This document shows, piece after piece, positions 1-8,741 of a DNA stretch of 64,000 bases; position 1 is the stretch's first letter; every line of letters starts with the position of its first letter. The DNA comes from Agromyces flavus (GTDB lineage Bacteria; Actinomycetota; Actinomycetes; Actinomycetales; Microbacteriaceae): NCBI RefSeq assembly GCF_900104685.1, contig NZ_LT629755.1, positions 2,852,001-2,916,000 on the forward strand. The letters are read 5' to 3'. The notes beneath the pieces were generated by a model. That model was not told the DNA's origin, did not search any database, and saw only the letters and a program-made list of their open reading frames with translations. The translations under genes were made by a program, and so were the position numbers.

Positions 1-42
1 CTCCGATCGGCGCACGCCGCTCGCGCCATCCGGAGCGGTCGG

Positions 43-390
43 TCAGCCCTCGTCGATGAGCTCGAGCAGCTTCTTCGCGGCATCGCGGATGTCGTCGTGG
101 TCGTACTGGCCCGCGCGGCTCTCGAGCGAGATGACCGCGCAACGGTGCACCTTGGCGTAGTCGCCGTAGGGGAACGAGTACGCGCCCTTGGTGTCCTGGT
201 TCTCGTCGTCGTCGATGCCGAGGTGCCAGTGGCGGAATTCGGTCCAGCCGTCCTTCTCGATCACGCGGTTCTCGTCATCGGCGCTCGGTGCGTGCTCGCT
301 CCAGTCGTCCCGCTCGTCGCGCACGACCTTGCCTTCGCGAACCAGCGACCTGGCGTGCTTGAGCGCCGTCTCGTTCAACCGGATGCCCAC
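43..390 (-). CDS. Hypothetical charged 115-aa protein
   Basis: Product not recognised. The 115-residue protein is rich in Asp, Glu, His and Arg, has one Cys and no membrane segment or signal peptide, so it is probably cytosolic. The N-terminal half looks helical (LNETALKHARSLVREGKVV) and the C-terminus is another acidic helix. The start is GTG with a GGGAG-type ribosome site, one base after the stop of the lysine-rich gene at 392-871, so the two are probably translated together with the DUF2945 gene further upstream. I assign no function. Confidence 0.72.
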   Translation of the reverse strand: MGIRLNETALKHARSLVREGKVVRDERDDWSEHAPSADDENRVIEKDGWTEFRHWHLGIDDDENQDTKGAYSFPYGDYAKVHRCAVISLESRAGQYDHDDIRDAAKKLLELIDEG

Positions 391-391
391 G

Positions 392-871
392 TCAGGCTCC
401 CTTCGCCTTCATGCGGCGCACGCGCAGCTTCGCGGTCTTGCGCGCCGCCTCCTTGTCGGTCGGGGTCAAGATGGTGGCGAGTGCCGTGCGGAAACCGCTC
501 AGGACGGCCATCTTCGACGGCTGCTTCACCTGGGCGCGCTGCTGCTTGATCGTCTTGGAGCGACGGCGGCTCTTCGGCGCGTCGCTCGACGAGGCACGCC
601 CGCCCGCGGTGCCGTAGCGCACCGACACCCGCTCGAGCCGGGCCGACGAACGCCGTGCGGCGCGCCGGGCGGCCAGGGGGCTGCGGGACGCATCCTTCTT
701 CGCGCGGCCGATCCGCTCGGCCTCGGCCTTCTGGGCGGCCTTCACCTTGGTCTTCGCCGGCTCGGGGAGCGAATCGGCGAGCTTGCGGGCCTCCTTGCCG
801 GCCCGCTCGGCCTCCTTCACGGCGCGCTTCGCGGCACGTCGGATGTCTCGATCGGTCTCGGTCTTCGCCAT
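392..871 (-). CDS. Lysine/arginine-rich hypothetical protein
   Basis: A 159-residue, very basic protein. The first 65 residues are Ala/Lys/Glu-rich and predicted helical; residues about 70-115 are rich in Arg and Ser, and the C-terminus is again Arg/Lys-rich. No Cys and no membrane segment. Composition resembles nucleoid- or RNA-binding proteins, but that is only composition. AGGAGG lies 6-7 bases before the ATG. It is the middle gene of a three-gene minus-strand run (DUF2945, this gene, the 115-aa protein) with gaps of 9 and 1 bases. Confidence 0.7.
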   Translation of the reverse strand: MAKTETDRDIRRAAKRAVKEAERAGKEARKLADSLPEPAKTKVKAAQKAEAERIGRAKKDASRSPLAARRAARRSSARLERVSVRYGTAGGRASSSDAPKSRRRSKTIKQQRAQVKQPSKMAVLSGFRTALATILTPTDKEAARKTAKLRVRRMKAKGA

Positions 872-880
872 CGGGTCCTC

Positions 881-1087
881 CTACTTCTTCAGCACGCGCA
901 GCGCGGATCCCTTGTGCGCGGCGCGCGCACCGGTCTTCTCGCTCTCGACGATGAACGCGGGGTCGTCGGCTGACGCCGTGAATAGCTGACCGTCGAACGT
1001 GAAGTCCTCGGTCTTCCGCTCGACCACGCGACCCTGCGTACGCCCCTGGGACGTCGCCCAGCTCACCCGGTCGTGCACCGCGACCAT
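881..1087 (-). CDS. DUF2945 family protein
   Basis: A 68-residue protein matching the DUF2945 (hypervirulence-associated, TUDOR-like) pattern: an early KGDxVSW-like segment (VHDRVSW, residues 4-10), then GRTQGRVVERKTEDF and a C-terminal segment containing AAHKGSALR, as in family members. The reading frame is open far upstream, but the domain begins at the ATG chosen here, which has a GAGGGGAAG ribosome site. Biochemical role unknown. It is first in a tight three-gene run. Longer upstream starts are unlikely because that sequence is antisense to the SDR gene. Confidence 0.75.
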   Translation of the reverse strand: MVAVHDRVSWATSQGRTQGRVVERKTEDFTFDGQLFTASADDPAFIVESEKTGARAAHKGSALRVLKK

Positions 1088-1220
1088 CGCTTCCCCTCGC
1101 TTCCCCATGCGGCCCGATCGGGTCCGCTCGTCGGCGAGGCTACGCCGCCTGCCGCTCCTCCCCCAACCCCTTGACCGCATCCGCGCGACCGTTCGGATTC
1201 CGCATCCGGCGCGCGATTCG

Positions 1221-1226
1221 TACGAT
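1221..1226 (+). promoter_or_regulatory. Putative -10 box, leaderless start of SDR gene
   Basis: TACGAT ends 6 bases before the ATG at 1233, with no ribosome site between. No good -35 box is seen. Confidence 0.4.
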
Positions 1227-1232
1227 GCCGCC

Positions 1233-2018
1233 ATGAGTATTCCTTCCTTGTGGAGCCTCGAGGGCCGCGTCGCGATCGTGAGCGGCGCAGGCAGCGCCGA
1301 GGGCATCGGGTTCGCGGCAGCCCGCGCGCTGGGCGAGCTCGGCGCCGGAGTGGTGCTGACGGCGACGAGCGATCGCGTGCACGAGCGTGCGGAGGAGCTG
1401 CGGCGCGACGGCATCGCGGCCACGGCGGTCATCGCACGACTCGACGACGAGGCGCAGGTCGACGACCTGGGGGCGGAGCTCGCCTCCGCCGGCATCCGGC
1501 CCACGATCGTCGTGAACAACGCCGGCATGATCGCGACGGGCGACCCGGAGATGCTGCACGGCGACGGGACGATGACCCTCGCCGACTGGAACGCGGGCCT
1601 GGCGATGAACCTCACGACCGCGTTCCTGCTGACCCGCGCGATGCTCCCCGGCATGCGCGACACCGGATGGGGACGCGTCATCTGCATCTCGAGCGTCTCG
1701 GGCCCGCTGATGGCGTCGAAGGGCGACGTCGGCTACGCGACCGCCAAGGCCGGCATGCTCGGCTACGTGCGCGCGCTCGCGGTCGACGAGGCGCTGACGG
1801 GCATCACGGCCAACGCCGTGGCACCCGGGTGGATCGCGACGGCGAGCCAGCTTCCGAGCGAGGCCGAGGAGGGCCTCCTCGTGCCGGTGGCGCGCAGCGG
1901 CCGACCCGGCGAGGTCGCCTCGGCGGTCGCGTGGCTCGCGACACCCGGCGCCTCGTACGTCACCGGGCAGCTCATCGCGGTCGATGGCGGGAACTCCGTC
2001 GCGGAGGAACGCCGCTAG
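1233..2018 (+). CDS. SDR family oxidoreductase
   Basis: A 261-residue classical short-chain dehydrogenase/reductase, a cytosolic NAD(P)-dependent oxidoreductase of unknown substrate. Visible motifs are the Rossmann glycine motif SGAGSAEGIG (17-26), NNAG (95-98), the Ser stretch ISSVS (152-156) and the YxxxK pair Y168/K172, followed by PGW. A VDGG segment near the C-terminus is also typical. The glycine loop has an extra residue compared with TGxxxGIG. The ATG at 1233 starts just before the first beta strand; it has no Shine-Dalgarno but a TACGAT box 6 bases upstream. It stands alone between opposite-strand genes. Substrate cannot be told from sequence. Confidence 0.88.
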   Translation: MSIPSLWSLEGRVAIVSGAGSAEGIGFAAARALGELGAGVVLTATSDRVHERAEELRRDGIAATAVIARLDDEAQVDDLGAELASAGIRPTIVVNNAGMIATGDPEMLHGDGTMTLADWNAGLAMNLTTAFLLTRAMLPGMRDTGWGRVICISSVSGPLMASKGDVGYATAKAGMLGYVRALAVDEALTGITANAVAPGWIATASQLPSEAEEGLLVPVARSGRPGEVASAVAWLATPGASYVTGQLIAVDGGNSVAEERR

Positions 2019-2029
2019 CCCGCGCGAGC

Positions 2030-2488
2030 TCAGACGATCGTCTCGTGGCCCGGAGGCCACACGTACGGCAGGTCGGCGGGGACGTCCGACGCGATCTCGG
2101 CGTAGAACTCGCCGTCCTTCCGCAGCAGGTTGGACCGATGCGAGCGGTGGAACTCCTCGTCGCCGACCCACGGCGGCAGCGGGAACTCGCGGGCGCGGTA
2201 GGCCGCGGCATCGAGGTGGTCGGCATCGAGTTCGGCGAGGGTCTTCTCGCGGCAGGTGTCGGAGTGCCCGCGACGTTCCCACTCGTCGCACACCGCGTCC
2301 TGATACGCCATGAGCGCCGGGCGGAAGCCGCGCCACATCCGCACGACCGGGTGGTGGCGCCATCCGTAGCTCGGGATGGTCAGTGCGCGCATCACCTGGA
2401 GCGTCTCGACGCGCTGCTTGCCCAGGCGGACCGTGTCGAGCACGGCCGCACTGCGCGCGAAGTCGGCATAGGGCAGGAAGGTCTGCAC
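2030..2488 (-). CDS. MSMEG_6728 family protein (pyrimidine-dimer glycosylase-like)
   Basis: 152 residues beginning QTFLPYADF after the start, then RLGKQRVETLQ, GWRHHPVVRMWRG and GHSDTC, as in actinobacterial MSMEG_6728-type proteins, which fall in the Pyr_excise (T4 endonuclease V-like) superfamily. DNA repair is therefore possible but activity in this subfamily is, to my knowledge, not established. I chose GTG at 2488 because the family begins at the QTFLPY segment and GGAGGG lies 9 bases upstream; an in-frame ATG at 2533 would add a tail the family lacks. Near the C-terminus, RSNLLRKD continues the family pattern. Confidence 0.75.
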   Translation of the reverse strand: MQTFLPYADFARSAAVLDTVRLGKQRVETLQVMRALTIPSYGWRHHPVVRMWRGFRPALMAYQDAVCDEWERRGHSDTCREKTLAELDADHLDAAAYRAREFPLPPWVGDEEFHRSHRSNLLRKDGEFYAEIASDVPADLPYVWPPGHETIV

Positions 2489-2660
2489 GAGCTGCTGCCC
2501 TCCCCCCACGGCGGCCGGCCACGGCCGGACCACGTCAGGCTAGGTGCCGCGGCTGTGAGGCGACCATGGGTTGACGGATGGCTCGCCGGGCGTCGCGGCC
2601 GCTGACGCCCCCCGAACGGGGTGCTTTCTGCGTGGCAACCGCGGCCAGCATGCTTGCGCC

Positions 2661-3911
2661 ATGACGCAGCCCGGCGCCCCGGCCGACTCCCACGCCCTCC
2701 CGACCGCGGCACCCGGCGCCGCACCCGTCGCGCACGTCGCGGCCGTCGTCGATCACCTGCTCGCCAAGGGGGCGGCGACCCGGTCCGAGCTCGCGTCGGC
2801 GACCGGTCTCGGCCGGACCGCGGTCTCGGCGCTCGTGCATCGCCTGGTCGAACGCGGCGTGGTGATCGAGTCGGATGGCGCGCCCGGCCCGCGCGGCGCC
2901 CGTGTCGCGCTCGCCGTGGCCGACCGCCTGATCCTCGCCGCCGGGGTCCGGGGCGACGAGGCCGTCGCAACGCTCCTCGAGCTCGACGGCGCCGAGGTCG
3001 CCCGCTACGAGGAACCCGTTGCGGTGACTGACGACGATTTCCGCGGCCCCGCTGCGGCGTCGCTCGATGCGCTCGCCGTCGTCGTCGATCGGGCGCTCGC
3101 GCGCGCCGGCCGAGACGGGCGGAGCCTGGCCACGACCGGCATCATCGTGCAGGGCGCCGTCGCCGGTTCGCCCGAGCTCGCGGTGCTCGACGATGCGTTC
3201 GGCCTCGAGCCCGCCGACGTGATCGCCGCGGTCCGCGACCGTTCCGAGCGGCTGGCCGACGTCGAGCCGGAGTTCACGGTGCCGGCGTTCCTCGTCTCCG
3301 AGCCGGCTGCCCGCGCGGTCGACGAAGCCTCCATCCGGGGTGCCGCCGTCCTGTTGCACCTCACCGGCGAGCCTCAGGTCGCTGCCGGCATCGCGATCGC
3401 CGGCGCGCCGTACCTCGGTGCGCACGGCCTCGCCGGGACCTTCGGGCACCTGCCCGTCGTACCCGACGGCGTCCGCTGCGGCTGCGGCCAGCGCGGCTGC
3501 CTCAGGACGGTCGCCTCGCCGGCCGTCCTGCTCGAGCGGGCCGAGCTCGACGACGTCGACCGGCAGTACGGGCGACGCGCCGCGCTCGACGAACTGGCCG
3601 CGCGCGTCGCTGAGGCGGAGGACCGTGCCCGGTGGGCGTGGCTGGACGCCGCCCTCTGGATCGGCCGAGCCCTCCAGGTGGTCGTGCCGTCCGTCGATCC
3701 CGACGTGATCACCGTGGGGGGATGGTGGGCACCGCTTGCCGGCGACATCGAGGCCGCGTTCCGCGACAACCGTCCGGCACTCGGGGGTGGCGCGCTGGCC
3801 TCGATCCCGCCGATCGTGGCCGCCGGCGCGGTCGTCTCGCCCGGGGCGGCCGCCGTGCGCCACGCACGCGACCGCCTCCGCTCGACGCTCGTCGCGGCGG
3901 CGATCGCCTGA
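2661..3911 (+). CDS. ROK family transcriptional regulator
   Basis: A 416-residue ROK protein. Residues about 20-75 form a MarR-like winged helix (TRSELASATGLGRTAVSALVHRLVERG); the rest is the ROK sugar-kinase-like domain. The zinc-binding hallmark is present as CGCGQRGCL near residue 275, preceded by the G-x-F-G-H-L segment. ROK repressors usually sense a sugar or sugar phosphate and control adjacent transport genes, but no sugar operon is next to it, so the target is unknown. The kinase-type ATP motif near the domain start looks weak, as in ROK regulators rather than kinases. The start at 2661 fits the domain; an upstream ATG (2571) is possible. No strong ribosome site is seen. Confidence 0.82.
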   Translation: MTQPGAPADSHALPTAAPGAAPVAHVAAVVDHLLAKGAATRSELASATGLGRTAVSALVHRLVERGVVIESDGAPGPRGARVALAVADRLILAAGVRGDEAVATLLELDGAEVARYEEPVAVTDDDFRGPAAASLDALAVVVDRALARAGRDGRSLATTGIIVQGAVAGSPELAVLDDAFGLEPADVIAAVRDRSERLADVEPEFTVPAFLVSEPAARAVDEASIRGAAVLLHLTGEPQVAAGIAIAGAPYLGAHGLAGTFGHLPVVPDGVRCGCGQRGCLRTVASPAVLLERAELDDVDRQYGRRAALDELAARVAEAEDRARWAWLDAALWIGRALQVVVPSVDPDVITVGGWWAPLAGDIEAAFRDNRPALGGGALASIPPIVAAGAVVSPGAAAVRHARDRLRSTLVAAAIA

Positions 3912-4850
<939 letters not shown>

Positions 4851-4866
4851 CGGGTCTGCCCGCCCG

Positions 4867-5748
4867 TCAGCGACGCAGCTCGAGCGTGCAGCACTTCACG
4901 CCGCCGCCGCCCAGCAGCAGCTCGGAGAGGTCGACGCCGATCGGGTGGTAGCCCGCCTCCCTCAGCTGCTGCTCGAATCCCGTCGCGCGGGCCGCGATGA
5001 CGACGTTGAGCCCGTCGCTGTACGAGTTGAGGCCCAGGACCGCGGCATCCTCCTCGGAGACCAGGATGGCGTCGGGGTAGCGCTCGCGCAGGATCGCGAG
5101 GGACGGCTCGTCGAACGCGCTCGGCAGGTAGGCGATGTGCTCCTGGCCTGCACGTGAGTCGAGCACGGCGATCGCCGTGTCCAGGTGGTAGAAGCTCGGG
5201 TTCACGAGGTTCAGCGTCACCACCTCGCGACCCGTGATGCGGGCCAGCTCGGCGTGGCTGGACGCGTCGCTGCGGAAGCCCGTGCCCGCCAGGATCACAT
5301 CGCCCACGAGCAGGAAGTCGCCCTCGCCCTCGTTGACCTCGACCGGCTCGCGGACGTCGAAGCCGGCGGCGCGGAACCAGTCCATGTAGGCGGGGCCTTC
5401 GGCCGCGCGCTGTTGGTGGGTGAACTTCGCGCCGTAGGCGATGCCGTCGATGACCGTGCCGCCGTTGGCGGCGTAGACCATGTCGGGCAGGCCCTCGACC
5501 GGGTCGATGAGGTGCACGTCGAAGCCGAGTGCCACGTACGTGTCGTGGAGCGTCTGCCACTGCGCGATCGCGAGCGCGGTGTCGGTCGGCTTGGCCGGGT
5601 CCATCCACGGGTTGATCTGGTAGACGACCGTGAAGTGCTCGGGGCGGCACATCAGCACCGTCTTCTTCGACGGCGTGCGGGTGATCGCGGCGGGGCGCAC
5701 GGCGGCCTCGATGGTGGTCTCGGACTGGGTCTCGGTCACAGTCGACAT
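4867..5748 (-). CDS. ddaH: Dimethylarginine dimethylaminohydrolase
   Basis: A 293-residue amidinotransferase-fold protein of the dimethylargininase group, which converts methylated arginine to citrulline and methylamines. Visible: the early CRPEHF and NPWMD segments, YAANGG, an acidic EGEGDFL motif, NPSFYHLDTAI (catalytic His region) and a C-terminal GGGGVKCCTLEL whose Cys is the expected nucleophile. ATG at 5748 follows AGGAGTGAG; the frame stays open upstream but without matching sequence. An Lrp regulator, arginine deiminase and an amino-acid permease lie within 8 kb, so I read it as part of arginine use. Ornithine or arginine side substrates cannot be excluded. Confidence 0.87.
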   Translation of the reverse strand: MSTVTETQSETTIEAAVRPAAITRTPSKKTVLMCRPEHFTVVYQINPWMDPAKPTDTALAIAQWQTLHDTYVALGFDVHLIDPVEGLPDMVYAANGGTVIDGIAYGAKFTHQQRAAEGPAYMDWFRAAGFDVREPVEVNEGEGDFLLVGDVILAGTGFRSDASSHAELARITGREVVTLNLVNPSFYHLDTAIAVLDSRAGQEHIAYLPSAFDEPSLAILRERYPDAILVSEEDAAVLGLNSYSDGLNVVIAARATGFEQQLREAGYHPIGVDLSELLLGGGGVKCCTLELRR

Positions 5749-5781
5749 CTCACTCCTCATGAGGATCGGGTGGGCCGAGGA

Positions 5782-5797
5782 CGGCGGCGCGCCGCCG
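5782..5797. promoter_or_regulatory. Perfect 16-bp GC palindrome upstream of ddaH
   Basis: CGGCGGCG followed directly by CGCCGCCG, 34-49 bases before the ddaH start. It could be an operator or a structure in the 5' leader. Chance palindromes are commoner at this GC content, so the call is tentative. Confidence 0.35.
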
Positions 5798-5922
5798 GCT
5801 CGACCGGTGTGGTGTCGGCGGACCAGGTCGCTCTCTCGAGCCTCGACGACGCCGTTCGGATTGCGCCGCCGTCGAGACGCCACTCCCAGTGTGGAGCGAA
5901 ACTCGCGCGCCTTCTCGGCGTA

Positions 5923-5958
5923 GCGCACACGATTCGTGCGCGTTCTGCGCTCCAACGC
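5923..5958. promoter_or_regulatory. Two overlapping inverted repeats, candidate Lrp site
   Basis: GCGCAC-N7-GTGCGC (5923-5941) is followed by GCGTT-N9-AACGC (5940-5958). The second resembles GCGTT-N6-AACGC found upstream of the lrp-type gene at 8742, so both may be bound by that regulator. This is inference from similarity only. Confidence 0.3.
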
Positions 5959-6145
5959 AATGGTCGGCCAGTGTGCGACCGAGCGGCCGCACAGTTTCGC
6001 CGTTCCACCGCTGCCGCTGGCCGCTCGATCGTTGCGAGCCGGCCCGTCTCGCAGTCGGCGGTGCACGTCGCGGATCCATTGCGCGGACGCGCGCCTCGGC
6101 GGATGCTGGAGCTACGGCTTGCAACAGCCGGATGAGGAACGCGGG

Positions 6146-6841
6146 ATGTCCCGGCTCGACGAGGATCGGCTCGCACGCCTGCAGCGCGCGGCCTACGGTG
6201 CCGACGCGTCCGATCAGGCGCGAGCGGCGGCCGCGACCGAGCTCGCCGCACTGCGACGCGCGAGCGGGCGGGCGGGGGCGACCGAGGGCGTTGTCGAACG
6301 GCCGGTGGAGCCGACGGCGGACCCGACGCCGACCGCTCGGTCGGGCGCTCCTGCGGCGCCCTCGACCGCCCCCTCGGCCTCGGCGCGGCACCGGCGGACC
6401 GCCTCGGCCGTCTTGCTTCTGGCCGGCGTGGCGATCGGGTGGGCATTCGGCACCGTGGGCGGACTGGTCGCGACCTCGAGGACGGTGCCCGCCGCGCAGA
6501 CCGAGGCCTGGCGGGTGTTCGAACTTCCCCCGCTGAACGGCCATCCCGCCCGCTTCCCACAGCCGGACGTCGAGCTCGTTCTCGACCTGGACAGCCGCCG
6601 CGTCCTCGCTTCGCGCTGGGACGGCCTCCGCGTGACCGCCGTGCGAACCGTCGACGGCCGGGATGCGTGTCTCGTGCTCGTGGCACCGTTGGCGCCTCCC
6701 GCGTCGGCCTGCACGGTGGACGGCCGCTTCCCGGTCGCGGGCCTGGTGGCCGAGACCGAGACGACGGGAACGGGCGCGTACAGCGCAACCTGGGATGTGA
6801 GCGGTCGAGTGTCGATCGCCCCAGCGGTCCCGGCCGAATGA
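6146..6841 (+). CDS. Single-span membrane protein, first of two tandem paralogs
   Basis: 231 residues, not recognised. Residues 1-30 form a soluble helix containing LARLQRAAYGADAS; then an Ala/Pro/Thr-rich linker, one transmembrane segment at about residues 90-115 (VLLLAGVAIGWAFG) and a C-terminal domain with two Cys (DACLVL and SACTV) that could form a disulfide outside the cell. The neighbour at 6949 shares the N-terminal helix, the linker and the membrane segment (GIGWLFG), so the two arose by duplication, but their outer domains differ. The start has AGGAAC upstream. Orientation N-in, C-out is inferred. Confidence 0.72.
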   Translation: MSRLDEDRLARLQRAAYGADASDQARAAAATELAALRRASGRAGATEGVVERPVEPTADPTPTARSGAPAAPSTAPSASARHRRTASAVLLLAGVAIGWAFGTVGGLVATSRTVPAAQTEAWRVFELPPLNGHPARFPQPDVELVLDLDSRRVLASRWDGLRVTAVRTVDGRDACLVLVAPLAPPASACTVDGRFPVAGLVAETETTGTGAYSATWDVSGRVSIAPAVPAE

Positions 6842-6948
6842 GGTACTGACCCCGCTCCTCGCATGCAGCGGCTTGCCCGCTCCGGGGGGTTCGGGCAGGC
6901 TGGGCGCAGCCCCGACCTGCCCTACGCCGGCCCAGCGAGGAGATCCGG

Positions 6949-7710
6949 ATGTCGAACGCCGAACGCATCGCCGAACTCCAGCGCGTCGTGTACGGCGCCG
7001 GCGCGTCCGACGATGAACGCGCGGCCGCGGTCGATGAGCTCGAGGGCCTTCGCCCTGCGCTTTCCCGTGCCGAGGCGGCCGACTCGCGCTCGGCGGGCGC
7101 TGCCCCCGACGTGGAGACGACAACGGTCGGCTCCCCTACCGCCGACCCGAACCCGGACCTCGACGCCGATGCCGAAGATCTCGCGGGCTCGCGGTCTACC
7201 ACCCTCCAATGGGCCGCACTCGCGGGCGCCGTCGCTCTGGCCGTCGGCGTCGGGATCGGATGGCTCTTCGGAGTGCAGACGGCGGCGACGCTCACCCCCG
7301 GCGCCGCGCCCGCCGCCGCACCCGATGACGACGTGACGTTCGAGCTCGCACCCGCGCAGCCCGCCGAGCCGACCTCGCTCGAGGATGCGCCCGCCATGGC
7401 CGTCTTCGAGCGGGCCCAGGTCCCGGAGGACCTCCCGAGTTCCACCCATCCCGAGATCGACCCGTCGTCCTACCGCCGGATCGCCACCCTTCCCGACGGG
7501 GCCTCCGTCCACGCCGCCCACCAGGACGATGCCAACCAGATCTGCCTGCACGTCGAACGACCTGACCACGGAGCAAGCTCGATGTGCATGGCCGAGCGCG
7601 ACTTCGCCACCGACGGCATGACCCTCGACAGCGAGATCGGCGGAATGTCCTACCGCATCTCGTGGCAGCCCTCGGGAGCGTTGAGCCTGAGCAGCAGCCC
7701 CGCGAACTGA
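6949..7710 (+). CDS. Single-span membrane protein, second tandem paralog
   Basis: 253 residues, unrecognised family. The N-terminus (RIAELQRVVYGAGASDDERAA) repeats the pattern of the preceding gene, followed by an acidic Pro/Ala linker, one membrane span at about residues 85-105 (ALAVGVGIGWLFGV), a Pro/Ala-rich stalk and an outer domain of about 90 residues with two Cys (NQICLHV and SSMCMAE). The spacing from the paralog is 107 bases and the gene has its own GAGGAG ribosome site five bases before ATG. The pair may form a two-part surface device with a shared cytosolic helix. Function unknown. Confidence 0.75.
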   Translation: MSNAERIAELQRVVYGAGASDDERAAAVDELEGLRPALSRAEAADSRSAGAAPDVETTTVGSPTADPNPDLDADAEDLAGSRSTTLQWAALAGAVALAVGVGIGWLFGVQTAATLTPGAAPAAAPDDDVTFELAPAQPAEPTSLEDAPAMAVFERAQVPEDLPSSTHPEIDPSSYRRIATLPDGASVHAAHQDDANQICLHVERPDHGASSMCMAERDFATDGMTLDSEIGGMSYRISWQPSGALSLSSSPAN

Positions 7711-7716
7711 CCCGCG

Positions 7717-8553
7717 TCAGGCGGCGGCGCCGACCCCCGCCTCGCGGTTCTTCCGGTCGCGCCAGGCGAGCCAGTGCCGCACCGGGGTGTCGTCGTAGTG
7801 CGGGCCGGACAGGCCGAGGGTGAACAGACGCACGCCGGCGGCGTACAGGGCGTCGGCGTGCCCGTCGTCGAGCGAGCCGCGCGACAGCTCGTTCGAGATC
7901 GTGATGCCCGAGACATCCCGGCCGACCTTCTCACCCCAGCGAGCGAGGACGTCGAGCTTGTGCTGGAGGTCGCCCGGCGCGACGAACGAGTGCCAGATGT
8001 CGGCGTGCTCGGCGACCAGCCGCAGGGTCTTCTGCTCACCCTTGCCCCCGATCATGATCGGGATCCCTCGTGTCGGCGCCGGGTTGAGCTTCGCCCAGCG
8101 GGCCTTGACGCGCGGCAGCGCCTCAGCCAGGTCGTCGAGTCGCGAGCCGACCGTGCCGAACTCGTAGCCGTACTCGTCGTAGTCGCGCTCGAACCAGCCG
8201 GAGCCCGTGCCGAAGATGAACCGGCCGGTGTCGCCGCCCTTGGCGCTGATGTGGTCGAGCGTTCGGGCCATGTCGGCCTGCAGGTCGGCGTTGCGGTACG
8301 AGTTGCAGTTCACGAGCGTGCCGAACTCGACGCGCTCGGTCTGCTCGGCCCACGCGCCGAGCATCGTCCAGGCCTCGAAGTGCAGTCCCTCGCGGTCGCC
8401 CGAGAGCGGGAAGAAGTGGTCCCAGTTGAAGACGACGTCGACGCCGAGGTCCTCCATACGGAGCACGGCGTCACGGATCTGGGTGTAGTTCGCGTGCTGG
8501 GGCTGCAGCTGCACGCCGAGGCGCGCGGGTGCGTTCGTGGGGTTCGGGGTCAT
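7717..8553 (-). CDS. LLM class F420-dependent oxidoreductase
   Basis: 278 residues of the luciferase-like monooxygenase TIM barrel. The pattern (LGVQLQPQHANY, VFNWDHFFPL, LGAWAEQTERVEFGTLV, DHISAKGG, FGTGSGWFERDYDEYGYEFG) fits actinobacterial F420-dependent members rather than true bacterial luciferases. It would carry out a deazaflavin-dependent hydride transfer on an unknown substrate in the cytosol. The ATG has a TACGCT box 6 bases upstream and no ribosome site. It is divergent from the Lrp-type gene at 8742; the shared 188-bp gap contains inverted repeats that may be bound by that regulator. Confidence 0.85.
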   Translation of the reverse strand: MTPNPTNAPARLGVQLQPQHANYTQIRDAVLRMEDLGVDVVFNWDHFFPLSGDREGLHFEAWTMLGAWAEQTERVEFGTLVNCNSYRNADLQADMARTLDHISAKGGDTGRFIFGTGSGWFERDYDEYGYEFGTVGSRLDDLAEALPRVKARWAKLNPAPTRGIPIMIGGKGEQKTLRLVAEHADIWHSFVAPGDLQHKLDVLARWGEKVGRDVSGITISNELSRGSLDDGHADALYAAGVRLFTLGLSGPHYDDTPVRHWLAWRDRKNREAGVGAAA

Positions 8554-8559
8554 GCGTCG

Positions 8560-8565
8560 AGCGTA
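8560..8565 (-). promoter_or_regulatory. Putative -10 box, leaderless LLM gene
   Basis: On the minus strand TACGCT ends 6 bases before the ATG at 8553, with no Shine-Dalgarno between. Confidence 0.4.
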
Positions 8566-8595
8566 GGCACAGCGGCGAACGGTTTCGGAGGGGTT

Positions 8596-8611
8596 GCGTT
8601 GCGCCCAACGC
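8596..8611. promoter_or_regulatory. Inverted repeat GCGTT-N6-AACGC
   Basis: Located about 30 bases upstream of the LLM -10 box and 130 bases upstream of the Lrp-type gene. Flanking bases extend it to TTGCGTT...AACGCGAA with one bulge. A similar repeat lies upstream of ddaH. Confidence 0.35.
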
Positions 8612-8701
8612 GAACGGATGCCTCGTCCCGCCCGGCTTCACGCTCTGGCCCAACGCGCGAACCATCACGGATGCGCAACGGCACGCAGGAAAGCGGCGTC
8701 C

Positions 8702-8719
8702 TTGCGTACCGCGACGCAA
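8702..8719. promoter_or_regulatory. Candidate Lrp autoregulatory operator
   Basis: TTGCGT-N6-ACGCAA, a perfect 6-bp inverted repeat with spacer ACCGCG, ending 10 bases before the putative -10 box of the Lrp-type gene. It overlaps where RNA polymerase would contact the -35 region, as expected of an autorepressor site. Confidence 0.45.
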
Positions 8720-8729
8720 CGATCGGTCG

Positions 8730-8735
8730 TACACT
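8730..8735 (+). promoter_or_regulatory. Putative -10 box, leaderless Lrp-type gene
   Basis: TACACT ends 6 bases before the ATG at 8742; no ribosome site. Confidence 0.42.
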
Positions 8736-8741
8736 CGGCGC

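Larger units (their letters stand above)
5749..6145. other. 397-bp divergent intergenic region
   Basis: No gene is supported here. It separates ddaH (leftward) from a membrane-protein gene (rightward). It holds a perfect 16-bp palindrome near ddaH and two smaller inverted repeats around 5923-5958. I could not place a convincing -35/-10 pair for either gene. Confidence 0.6.
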
